Positions 56,778 through 64,000 of a stretch of DNA of 64,000 nucleotides are shown here, piece by piece; the first letter of the stretch is position 1, and each line of letters starts with the position of its first letter. Where the stretch lies: assembly GCF_007858535.1 (NCBI RefSeq), contig NZ_CP040174.1, positions 1,550,001-1,614,000 on the forward strand, in the 5' to 3' direction. The notes under the pieces are model-generated. The model was given only the letters and a program-made list of their open reading frames with translations, was not told the origin of the DNA and made no database searches. The translations under genes and the position numbers were made by a program. Source of the stretch: Arthrobacter sp. UKPF54-2. Its GTDB lineage: Bacteria; Actinomycetota; Actinomycetes; Actinomycetales; Micrococcaceae.

Positions 56778-58129
56778 TGGGCTGCTCCAATCAGGTCGGA
56801 TTCGAAGGCGGCGATTTCGCCGCCGCCGTTGAGGTGGGGGTAGAGCGGGAACTGGTCGGCCAGGGCAGCCACCCGGGCGCGGAGTTCGGCGGCGGTTTCC
56901 TCGCTGAGCGTGGAGTCCCCGCCGCTGCCGGGGGTTGCGGCCGCGATGAGCGCCGTCGCGATGATGTCGGCGACTTCGGCGAACTCCGCCGCCCCGAAGC
57001 CGCGGGTTGCGAGGGCGGGCGTGCCAATGCGGAGTCCGGAGGACACCATGGGCGGGCGGGGGTCGAAGGGCACGGCGTTGCGGTTGACCGTGATGCCGAT
57101 GCGGTGCAGGGCGTCTTCGGCCTGCTGCCCGTCCAGTTCGGAGTTGCGGAGGTCGACCAGGATCAGGTGCACATCCGTGCCCCCGTTGACCACGGAGATT
57201 CCTGCCGCGGCGACGTCGTCGCGGAGGAGCCGTTCAGCGAGGAGTTTGGAGCCCTGCAGGACCCGCTCCTGGCGTTCTTTGAATTCCGGGCCGGCGGCGA
57301 GCTTGAAGGCGACGGCCTTGGCGGCAATCACGTGTTCGAGGGGCCCGCCCTGCTGGCCCGGGAAGACGGCACTGTTGATTTTCTTGGCGTACTGCTCCTT
57401 GGCCAGGATGACTCCGCCGCGCGGCCCGCCGAGGGTCTTGTGCGTGGTGGTGGTGACGACGTCCGCGTAGGGGACGGGATTGGGGTGCAGCCCCGCGGCC
57501 ACGAGGCCCGCGAAGTGTGCCATGTCCACCATGAGGTAGGCGCCGACGAGGTCGGCAATGCGACGGAACTCGGCGAAATCCAGCTGCCGGGAGTACGCGG
57601 ACCAGCCGGCCACGATCAGCCGCGGCTGGTGTTCGAGGGCCAGTGCCTCCACCTCTGCCATATCGATCCGGAGGTCTGATTCACGGACGTGGTACGGCAC
57701 CACGTTATACAGCTTGCCGGAGAAGTTGATCCTCATCCCGTGGGTGAGGTGGCCTCCGTGGGCCAGGTCCAGCCCCATGATGGTGTCGCCCGGGTTCAGC
57801 AGGGCGAACATGGCGGCGGCGTTGGCCTGCGCGCCGGAATGCGGCTGGACGTTGGCGAACTCCGCACCGAACAGCGCCTTGACCCGGTCTATGGCAAGCT
57901 GCTCCACAACGTCCACGTGCTCGCAGCCGCCGTAGTAGCGCTTGCCGGGGTAGCCCTCGGCGTACTTGTTCGTCAGCACCGAGCCCTGGGCCTCCATCAC
58001 CGCGGAGGGGGCGAAATTCTCCGAGGCGATCATTTCAAGCGTCGACTGCTGTCGGCCCAGTTCCCGGGAGATGGCCTGCTGGACCTCGGGATCGACGACC
58101 GCGAGTCGCTCGTTCAACTGCTCAACCAC
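56774..58129 (-). CDS. glyA: Serine hydroxymethyltransferase
   Basis: 451 residues. PLP lysine Lys231 in [14 protein letters not shown]; other blocks are [33 protein letters not shown] and the folate-site region [14 protein letters not shown] start after AAGGAGT. First gene of glyA-soxBDAG-sdaA-purU; here it runs toward serine, joining glycine and methylene-tetrahydrofolate from sarcosine. The rest of the genome probably has another glyA for biosynthesis (inference). Confidence 0.95.
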   Translation of the reverse strand: MVEQLNERLAVVDPEVQQAISRELGRQQSTLEMIASENFAPSAVMEAQGSVLTNKYAEGYPGKRYYGGCEHVDVVEQLAIDRVKALFGAEFANVQPHSGAQANAAAMFALLNPGDTIMGLDLAHGGHLTHGMRINFSGKLYNVVPYHVRESDLRIDMAEVEALALEHQPRLIVAGWSAYSRQLDFAEFRRIADLVGAYLMVDMAHFAGLVAAGLHPNPVPYADVVTTTTHKTLGGPRGGVILAKEQYAKKINSAVFPGQQGGPLEHVIAAKAVAFKLAAGPEFKERQERVLQGSKLLAERLLRDDVAAAGISVVNGGTDVHLILVDLRNSELDGQQAEDALHRIGITVNRNAVPFDPRPPMVSSGLRIGTPALATRGFGAAEFAEVADIIATALIAAATPGSGGDSTLSEETAAELRARVAALADQFPLYPHLNGGGEIAAFESDLIGAAQ

Positions 58130-58161
58130 GAATACTCCTTTGAAATACCACTATTGATGTA

Positions 58162-58175
58162 ACTGATATATCAGT
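58162..58175. promoter_or_regulatory. 14-bp palindromic GntR-type operator
   Basis: ACTGATATATCAGT is a perfect palindrome 33 bases from the glyA start and 123 bases from the GntR start. Its position and TGAT-ATCA shape suit an FCD regulator site for the sox operon. Confidence 0.55.
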
Positions 58176-58218
58176 GTGAGGTCAATGCTATGATGGGGAT
58201 CACACGGAGTCAATAGAG

Positions 58219-58268
58219 GCGGGAAAGTTTCGAAGGTCCCGCTTCCGGGCGCTCCTTTGGAAGCCCGG
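58219..58268 (+). promoter_or_regulatory. GC-rich leader hairpins before the GntR gene
   Basis: GCGGGA (58219-58224) pairs with TCCCGC (58237-58242). CCGGGC (58245-58250) pairs with GCCCGG (58263-58268). GCTTCC (58241-58246) can instead pair with GGAAGC (58259-58264). These pairings exclude one another, as in attenuators. No known riboswitch consensus was recognised. Confidence 0.35.
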
Positions 58269-58297
58269 CACCTAGTAGCGAAGAACGGAGCGGAGCC

Positions 58298-58969
58298 TTG
58301 TCAGTACTTCCGGTCGTGTCCCCCGCAGAGGACGACGCGCTGTCGCAGGCGGAGTCCGCCTACCGTCAACTGCGCGACAAGCTGATCATGCTGGACATCC
58401 GGCCCGGGGAACCCATCAATGACGGGCAGCTGGCGGCAGAACTCGGCTTCGGCAGGACGCCGGTCCGCGAGGCCATCAAACGCCTGGAAGGGGACCACCT
58501 GGTGGTCTCCTACCCGCGCCGCGGCACGTTCGCGACCGTCGTGGACATTACCGAACTGGCCGATGTATCCGATATTCGTGAATTGCTCGAACCCCTGGCG
58601 GCCCGCCGCGCGGCGGTTAACGCCAGCGCCGACATGCGCGCCGAACTCCGGCAAGTAGCCCGGGCCCTTGCCGCGTTGGATGACAGGCCTGCTGACAAGC
58701 GCGAACTCATGCGCTACGACCTTGCCGTCCACCGGCTGATTTACCGCGCCGCGGGGAACCCCCACCTGGAAGACACCCTGATCCGCCACGACAACCTGGC
58801 CACGCGGATCTGGTGCCTCGTGGTGGACAAGGTGCCGTCCGTCGCCAGTCACATCACCGAGCATGTCCGGCTGCTGGAAGCGGTCGCCGACGGCGACGCG
58901 GAGCTCGCTGCGAAGCTGGCCTTCGAGCACGTCTCGAGTTTCGAGAAGACCGTGCGGCAGGTCCTCTAG
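58298..58969 (+). CDS. GntR-family regulator, FCD type, of the sox operon
   Basis: 223 residues with HTH ELGFGRTPVREAIKRLEGDHLVVSYPRRGTF and an FCD domain (DLAVHRLIYRAAGNPHLE, HITEHVRLLEAVADGD). The start is TTG at 58298 after GGAGCGGAG. Divergent from glyA, with a perfect palindrome between them. Likely a repressor responding to sarcosine, glycine or a related compound. Its stop overlaps the convergent pucR-type gene by four bases. Confidence 0.88.
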   Translation: MSVLPVVSPAEDDALSQAESAYRQLRDKLIMLDIRPGEPINDGQLAAELGFGRTPVREAIKRLEGDHLVVSYPRRGTFATVVDITELADVSDIRELLEPLAARRAAVNASADMRAELRQVARALAALDDRPADKRELMRYDLAVHRLIYRAAGNPHLEDTLIRHDNLATRIWCLVVDKVPSVASHITEHVRLLEAVADGDAELAAKLAFEHVSSFEKTVRQVL

Positions 58970-60456
58970 CCACCGCGCGGGCCAACGGCAGCCGCTGCCG
59001 CAGCCGCGGCGATGTGGATGCTGAAGAGCCGGCCGGAGGTCCGCGGGTCGCCGCCCAGCAGCGCCTGGATCTTGCTAAGTCGCTTGTGCATGGTCTGCCG
59101 CTCGATATTCAAGGAGGCGGCCGACGTCGTCGTGTTGCACCCCGAATCGAGCCAGCACAACAGGGTGGCCAGCAGGGTGGTGCCATGCTTCCGGTCCCAC
59201 TCGAGCACTTCGCCGAGTGCGGATTCCACGTAGGAGTCAAGGAACGCCGGATGCGGCACGGCGGCCAGGATCCGGCGGCCGAGGAAGTCCATGGCATCCA
59301 GCACCTGGCCCGCGCCCGGCATGCCGAGCTTCATAACTTCCTGCGCCTCGACGAACGAGTCGTGCGCTCGGGAACCCTCGGCCACGTTGGGTCCGAAGGC
59401 GGCGCATGTGTCCGAACCGGCCAGCGCCTCCCGGGCAGCGCGGAGCAGCACTTCGCGCGCGGCCCGTGCGCCTTGATGCGGGTGTGCCAGAAGCACCGCG
59501 CGCTCGCCGTCCCAGAGGTGGGACTTCACCTGGACTCCGCGCACCTGCAGCGCACGCTCGACGGCGGGAAACTTGGTGTCCCGGCCGGAGGCGCGGAACA
59601 CCGCCACGATCGCGGCGTGGCCGGGGTCGAGTCCGGCCTGTAGCCAGAGCCGCTGGACGGACTCGGCATCCGCGCCCTCGATCACCGCCTCCAGCAGTCG
59701 CGCCTCGGCCACTTGGGCCGGCGTGGGCCGAAACGCCTGCGCCAGCGCCAGCGCCAGGATCCCGGATAAGCGGTCGGCGGCCAGTTCGAGCAGCAGCGGG
59801 TCTTCCGATGGTGATCGCAGGGTCAGCTGCGCCGCGTGCTGGCCGCCGACCACGATGCCGGCCTCGGCCCTGGAGCCTCCGTCGTCGACGGCGTCGCCGG
59901 CGCGCCCGAGCAGGGACCCGTCGGGTGCCGCGAGCGAGACCTCGGCGTCAAGGGCCCCTGCAAGCAGCTGGAGGATCGTTGGCAGGTGCGGGCCCTTGTC
60001 CGTGATCTGCCGGGCAATCCGCCGCGAGAGGTCATCGACCACCAGGTGGGCGGCAGCCTGCTCGTTGACCACCAGCCGGTTGACCGCCTCGGCGATGTCC
60101 ACGAAAGGTGCCACGGTCCGCAGTTCGATCAGTGGCAGGCCATTCCTGTCCGCCGCCGCGACCAGAGTTTCCGGCAGCGGGACCCCCGCGCCGGCATTCT
60201 GCAAAGCCAGCGCCGCGATGTGCCGGGCCGCGAGGCTCCGGACGTACGTCTCCTGCTCCGCGGCCGGCAGCGCCAGCAGCGATTCCCCGCCGGAGAGCAG
60301 CAGTTCCCCGCCGCGCAGCAGCGGGGCGATCTCGAGGACCTCGCTGGAGTGCACCCAGCGGACGGCCCGCTGCAGCGTCCCCGGCACGCTGCTTCGCACC
60401 ACCGGGGTGGCGGCCGCCATAGGTGCTGTGGCGAGGACTTGGGAAAGGGTGATCAT
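58966..60456 (-). CDS. PucR-family regulator
   Basis: 496 residues. N-terminal PucR ligand domain (AVRWVHSSEVLEIAPLLRGGELLLSGG, LIELRTVAPFVDIAEAVNRLVV) and a C-terminal PucR-type HTH (LLATLLCWLDSGCNTTTSAASLNIERQTMHKRLSKIQALLG). The end carries eight consecutive Ala. Divergent from the permease-creatinase-creatininase genes, which it probably activates. PucR proteins commonly control purine and related nitrogen-compound catabolism. Confidence 0.88.
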   Translation of the reverse strand: MITLSQVLATAPMAAATPVVRSSVPGTLQRAVRWVHSSEVLEIAPLLRGGELLLSGGESLLALPAAEQETYVRSLAARHIAALALQNAGAGVPLPETLVAAADRNGLPLIELRTVAPFVDIAEAVNRLVVNEQAAAHLVVDDLSRRIARQITDKGPHLPTILQLLAGALDAEVSLAAPDGSLLGRAGDAVDDGGSRAEAGIVVGGQHAAQLTLRSPSEDPLLLELAADRLSGILALALAQAFRPTPAQVAEARLLEAVIEGADAESVQRLWLQAGLDPGHAAIVAVFRASGRDTKFPAVERALQVRGVQVKSHLWDGERAVLLAHPHQGARAAREVLLRAAREALAGSDTCAAFGPNVAEGSRAHDSFVEAQEVMKLGMPGAGQVLDAMDFLGRRILAAVPHPAFLDSYVESALGEVLEWDRKHGTTLLATLLCWLDSGCNTTTSAASLNIERQTMHKRLSKIQALLGGDPRTSGRLFSIHIAAAAAAAAVGPRGG

Positions 60457-60601
60457 GGTGGCCCGGCCTCATAGGGTGCGTCATATCGTCACTGGTTGGG
60501 ACTTCAGTGTAATCAAAACGGCTCTACTTTGTGGGGCGGGTCACTCATAAACTGGATTTACTCCCCGTTCTCCCTCACAACGAAGTGAATTGAGGCACAG
60601 C

Positions 60602-62146
60602 ATGACCCAAGCTCAACACGGCACGCACGAAGCGGCCACTGTGGAGGTTGAAGATGTCCTCCAACCCATTCCCGAGTCCGCACGGACCACCAAGCTTTCC
60701 GGTCAGTTCTGGATCTGGGCCGGCGCTAACGTTGCCCCCATCAACTGGATCCTCGGCGCACTCGGCATCCAGCTCGGCCTGGGCCTCGGCGACACGCTCC
60801 TGGTGCTGATCGTCGGCAACCTGATCGGCATGGCCGGCTTTGGATTCTTCGTAATCCTCGGCCAGCGCACCGGCGCGACCGGCATGCTGTTGGCCCGTGG
60901 GGCTTTCGGCCGCCGCGGAGCCTACCTGCCGGCCGCGATCCAGGCCACGATCGCCATCGGCTGGTCCGCCGTCAACACATGGGTCATCCTCGACCTGATC
61001 CTGGCCCTGTTCGGCATGATCGGCTGGGTCGATCCCGCCGAACGCAACATCGGCGTGCGCATCCTGGTGGCTGCAATCATCATGACCGTCCAGGTCGCGA
61101 TCTGCTACCGCGGCTACCGCGCCATCTCCAAGTTCGAGCGGATCACCATGCCGCCCACCATCCTGGTCCTCATTGGAATGTCGATCGTTGCGTGGACCCA
61201 GCTGGACATCAACTGGAGCTACGCCGGCCCCGCCGGCGCTGTCCTGGAAGGGCTGCCGCGCCTGGCCGCCATGTCCTCGATCATGACGGTCATCGGCATC
61301 GGCTGGGGCATCGGCTGGTTCACCTACGCGCCGGACTACTCCCGGTTCGTCAGCCGCAAGGTCAAGCCCGCCAAGCTGTTCGCCGTCAGTGTCCTCGGCC
61401 AGTTCCTCCCCGTGGTTTGGCTCGGCATCCTCGGTGCCAGCCTCGCGACCAAGAACGGCCAGGCCGACCCCGGCGAGCTGATCGTCTCCAACTTCGGCAC
61501 ACTGGCCATCCCGGTCATCCTACTGGTCATCCACGGACCGATTGCCACGAACATCATCAACCTCTACACCTTCGGCGTTGCCTTCCAGGCACTCGACGTC
61601 AAGATCTCGCGGCGCAAGCTGTCCATCATCGTCGGAATACTGTCCATGTTCGCGGTCGTCGGGTTCATGTTCGCCGAGGACTTCGCGATGATCCTCGACT
61701 CCTGGCTGGGTGCGATCGTGGCGTGGGTGGCCACTTGGGGCGGCATCATGGCTGTCCACTACTTCATCTTCGAGCGGAAGCACAAGGACTTCTCCTACCT
61801 GTTCCTCGATTCGAAGAAGACCTCCCTGAAGTCCGTCAACCCCGCGGCGTTCATCGCCTTCTTCGCCGGGATCCTGATGACCTGGATGTTCATGTACGGC
61901 GGTATCCCGGCCCTGCAGGGCCCGATCGCCACGGCCATGGGCGGCGTCGACTTCTCCTGGCTCGCCGGGACCGTCACCTCGTCCGCCATCTACTTCGCCC
62001 TCGGCTACACCCGCTTCCGCCGGCGCATCCGGGCCGGCGTTCCCCTGGGCATCCGCCTCGACCTGCACGAAGAAGCAGTGCTCGCCGAACACGGCGACGC
62101 CTGCGAAGACAAGCACAGCCTCCCGGCGCCGGCCCCCGTGGCCTGA
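60602..62146 (+). CDS. NCS1-family permease, probable creatinine/creatine transporter
   Basis: 514 residues with 12 predicted helices. NCS1 motifs: FWIWAGANVAPINWILGALG at the start, WSAVNTWVI, GIGWGIGWFTYAPDYSRFV. Resembles cytosine/hydantoin-type carriers. It stands 47 bases before creatinase, so creatinine or creatine is the likely cargo (inference from context). ATG after GAGG; the gap 60457-60601 is the divergent promoter region with PucR. Confidence 0.82.
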   Translation: MTQAQHGTHEAATVEVEDVLQPIPESARTTKLSGQFWIWAGANVAPINWILGALGIQLGLGLGDTLLVLIVGNLIGMAGFGFFVILGQRTGATGMLLARGAFGRRGAYLPAAIQATIAIGWSAVNTWVILDLILALFGMIGWVDPAERNIGVRILVAAIIMTVQVAICYRGYRAISKFERITMPPTILVLIGMSIVAWTQLDINWSYAGPAGAVLEGLPRLAAMSSIMTVIGIGWGIGWFTYAPDYSRFVSRKVKPAKLFAVSVLGQFLPVVWLGILGASLATKNGQADPGELIVSNFGTLAIPVILLVIHGPIATNIINLYTFGVAFQALDVKISRRKLSIIVGILSMFAVVGFMFAEDFAMILDSWLGAIVAWVATWGGIMAVHYFIFERKHKDFSYLFLDSKKTSLKSVNPAAFIAFFAGILMTWMFMYGGIPALQGPIATAMGGVDFSWLAGTVTSSAIYFALGYTRFRRRIRAGVPLGIRLDLHEEAVLAEHGDACEDKHSLPAPAPVA

Positions 62147-62193
62147 ACCGGCACCAGCCTTCCCCTGAAAACCCCGCAACGTAAGGAACACGC

Positions 62194-63450
62194 ATGACCA
62201 TCACCACTTCTGCCCCCGCTGCAAACGTCTCCGAGCTGGAGCGCCTCAAGGTCCTGAACAACGGCCAGAAGGTCAGCCTGACGTTCTCCGACGCTGAATT
62301 TGAGCGCCGCCTCGCGGGGCTTCGCCGGATCATGGCGGAGAAGGACCTCGACGCCGTCGTCCTCACCAGCTACCACTCGATCAAGTACTACTCCGACTTC
62401 CTCTTCACCTACTTCGGCCGGTCCTACGCCATGGTGGTCACCAAGGACGACACCGTGACCGTCACGGCCAACATCGACGCCGGGATGCCCTGGCGCCGCA
62501 GCTACGGCGACAACGTGGTCTACACGGACTGGCGCCGCGACAACTACATCTTCGCCATCCAGGAGGTCCTCCGCACCCGCGGCATCAACCCCCGCCGGAT
62601 CGGCGTCGAAGATGACTCGCTCCCGCTGGACAACCGCAATAAGATCCAGGCAGCCTTTGCCTCGGCCGCTCTTGTCGATGTCGCCCAGGCCGCCATGCGC
62701 CAGCGGATGATCAAGTCGGCCGAAGAGATCGAGGTCATCAAGCACGGGGCGCGCATCGGCGACCTCGGCGGCGAGGCGATCCGCAACGCCATCACGGCCG
62801 GGATCACCGAGTACGAGGTCGCCCTGATCGGCACCGAGGCCATGGTCCACGAAATCGCCCGGACCTTCCCGGACTCGGAAATTCGTGACACCTGGGTTTG
62901 GTTCCAGTCCGGCATCAACACCGACGGCGCCCACAACTGGGCCACCACCCGCAAGATCCAGGAACACGACATCCTGTCCCTGAACTGCTTCCCCATGACC
63001 TCCGGCTACTACACCGCCCTGGAACGCACCCTGTTCTACGGCGAACCGGATGCCCGTTCGCTGGAACTCTGGAACATCAACGTCGAGGTCCACAAGCGCG
63101 GCCTGGAACTGATCAAGCCCGGTGCCGTCTGCAAGGACATCGCCGCCGAGCTGAACGAGATCTACGTGGGCCACGGGCTGCTCGCCAACCGGACCTTCGG
63201 CTACGGCCACTCCTTCGGCGTCCTGAGCCACTACTACGGACGCGAAGCCGGACTCGAGCTCCGCGAGGACATCGACACCGTCCTCGAGCCCGGCATGGTG
63301 GTCTCCATGGAACCGATGATCACCGTCCTGGACGGCCAGCCCGGCGCGGGCGGCTACCGGGAGCACGACATCCTCGTCGTCGGCGAGGACGGGGCCGAGA
63401 ACATCACCAAGTTCCCGTTCGGCCCGGAATACAACATCATCGGCGCCTGA
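62194..63450 (+). CDS. Creatinase (creatine amidinohydrolase)
   Basis: 418 residues with the pita-bread fold of the M24 family but the creatinase signatures: TSYHSIKYYSDFLFTYFGR, WRRDNYIFAIQ, INTDGAHN with the catalytic His (His247, equivalent to His232 in Pseudomonas putida), RTFGYGHSFGVLSHYYGRE and PGAGGYREHDIL. The last stretches nearly match the Pseudomonas enzyme as I remember it. It lacks the full metal-ligand set of prolidases. Hydrolyses creatine to sarcosine and urea. AAGGAA before the ATG. Confidence 0.94.
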   Translation: MTITTSAPAANVSELERLKVLNNGQKVSLTFSDAEFERRLAGLRRIMAEKDLDAVVLTSYHSIKYYSDFLFTYFGRSYAMVVTKDDTVTVTANIDAGMPWRRSYGDNVVYTDWRRDNYIFAIQEVLRTRGINPRRIGVEDDSLPLDNRNKIQAAFASAALVDVAQAAMRQRMIKSAEEIEVIKHGARIGDLGGEAIRNAITAGITEYEVALIGTEAMVHEIARTFPDSEIRDTWVWFQSGINTDGAHNWATTRKIQEHDILSLNCFPMTSGYYTALERTLFYGEPDARSLELWNINVEVHKRGLELIKPGAVCKDIAAELNEIYVGHGLLANRTFGYGHSFGVLSHYYGREAGLELREDIDTVLEPGMVVSMEPMITVLDGQPGAGGYREHDILVVGEDGAENITKFPFGPEYNIIGA

Positions 63451-63471
63451 CACCCGCGCCAACGGCAAGAG

Positions 63472-63512
63472 GCAGGGTGCGGCGCCACGGATACCGTGGC
63501 GCCGCACCCTGC
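63472..63512 (+). terminator. 19-bp perfect hairpin between creatinase and creatininase
   Basis: Arms 63472-63490 and 63494-63512 with a three-base loop (ATA), starting 22 bases after the creatinase stop. Very stable. Either a terminator, so the creatininase gene would need its own promoter or read-through, or an mRNA-stabilising/processing element setting the ratio of the two enzymes. Confidence 0.65.
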
Positions 63513-63551
63513 GGCAGATTCGACGCCGCACGAACAAGGAGCACCACCAGC

Positions 63552-64000
63552 ATGCAAAAGTCAGTATTCCTGGAAGACCTGGATGCGTTCAGCTACCGCG
63601 AAGTCCTTGGCTCCGGCGAGGCGATGGTCCTCATCCCGGTCGGTTCCTTGGAGCAGCACGGCCCCCACCTTCCGCTGGGCACGGACACCGTCCTCTCGTC
63701 CCGCTTTGCCGAGGGGGTCGCCAGGCAGGTTGGCGCCCTGGTGGCCCAACCCATCGCCTACGGCTACAAGTCCCAGCAGAAATCAGGCGGCGGCAACCAC
63801 CTTGCCGGCACCACGAGCCTGGACGGGACCACCCTGATCGGGATGGTGCGCAACCTGGTGAAGTCCTTCCTGAACCAAGGCGTCCGGCATCTGGTCCTGA
63901 TCAACGGACACTTCGAGAACTACCAGTTCCTCTACGAGGGAATCGACCTGGCCCTGGAAGACCTGGGGATCAAGCCCGGCGCAGAGCAGAGCGTGCTGCT
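63552..64000 (+). CDS. Creatininase (creatinine amidohydrolase), partial
   Basis: The first 149 codons; the gene runs off the window. Metal ligands Glu34, His36 and Asp45 (VGSLEQHGPHLPLGTD) and His120, Glu122 (INGHFEN) fall at the same numbers as in the Pseudomonas putida enzyme. YGYKSQQKSGGGNH and GTTSLDG are creatininase-specific blocks. Opens creatinine to creatine, the step before creatinase. AAGGAG stands 11 bases before the ATG. Confidence 0.93.
   Translation, partial: MQKSVFLEDLDAFSYREVLGSGEAMVLIPVGSLEQHGPHLPLGTDTVLSSRFAEGVARQVGALVAQPIAYGYKSQQKSGGGNHLAGTTSLDGTTLIGMVRNLVKSFLNQGVRHLVLINGHFENYQFLYEGIDLALEDLGIKPGAEQSVL

Noticed and set aside
58130..58297. Glycine riboswitch before glyA or the GntR gene
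   Set aside because: I looked for the conserved glycine aptamer cores on both strands and found only generic GC-rich hairpins and a protein-type palindrome.
62194..63450. Xaa-Pro dipeptidase (same M24 fold)
   Set aside because: The INTDGAHN, GHSFGVLSHYYGRE and PGAGGYREHDIL blocks are those of creatinase, and creatininase follows directly.

Overview
The window is high-GC DNA with actinobacterial features: GTG starts, ATGA/GTGA stop-start overlaps, and FCD-type GntR, PucR and ECF regulators. The protein sequences resemble those of Arthrobacter and Pseudarthrobacter-like Micrococcaceae (inference from remembered families, no search run). I saw no rRNA, tRNA, CRISPR array, complete insertion sequence or replication origin. 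Both ends of the window cut a gene.

Region 1 (1-10637, all minus strand). An OmpR-type response regulator and histidine kinase lie upstream of a tightly overlapping seven-gene run. It encodes three glycosyltransferases, a type I ABC exporter and three phosphotransferase-fold kinases, two of which are clear tandem copies. The set looks like a regulated pathway that builds and exports a glycosylated product. I cannot name the product, and this is the best candidate in the window for an undescribed system.

Region 2 (10921-25082). A 2-hydroxyacid dehydrogenase is followed by a giant secreted multicopper oxidase (about 1870 residues) with extra repeat and Ig-like modules, and by a CopC-CopD fusion. 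Then come a small membrane protein, an alpha/beta hydrolase lacking the nucleophile serine, a divergent MarR regulator with a perfect operator-like palindrome, and a heterodimeric ABC exporter.

Region 3 (25117-36710). This is a polycarboxylate-use locus: two paralogous GntR/FCD regulators, an alpha/beta hydrolase, a TcuA-like tricarballylate dehydrogenase, a universal stress protein, a PrpF-family isomerase, a ferric/polyamine-type ABC importer (ATPase, fused permease, lipoprotein) and a MatC-like dicarboxylate carrier. Four copies of a GTATACATT-type site sit in its regulatory gaps.

Region 4 (36711-45677). An ABC-exporter gene fragment and a hairpin precede a MoxR ATPase and VWA pair. These are followed by a kinase-fold protein, a DUF222 protein that seems to have lost its HNH core, an ECF42-type sigma factor flanked by two YCII/DGPF proteins, and two small conserved proteins.

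Region 5 (45678-64000). This is a nearly complete route from creatinine to pyruvate: creatininase (cut by the window end), creatinase, an NCS1 permease, PucR and GntR regulators, and the operon glyA-soxBDAG-sdaA-purU. Sarcosine from creatinase is oxidised by SoxBDAG. The glycine and one-carbon unit are joined to serine by GlyA, SdaA makes pyruvate, and PurU releases excess one-carbon units as formate. Downstream are etfBA and a membrane cytochrome b carrying a triplicated proline-rich motif.
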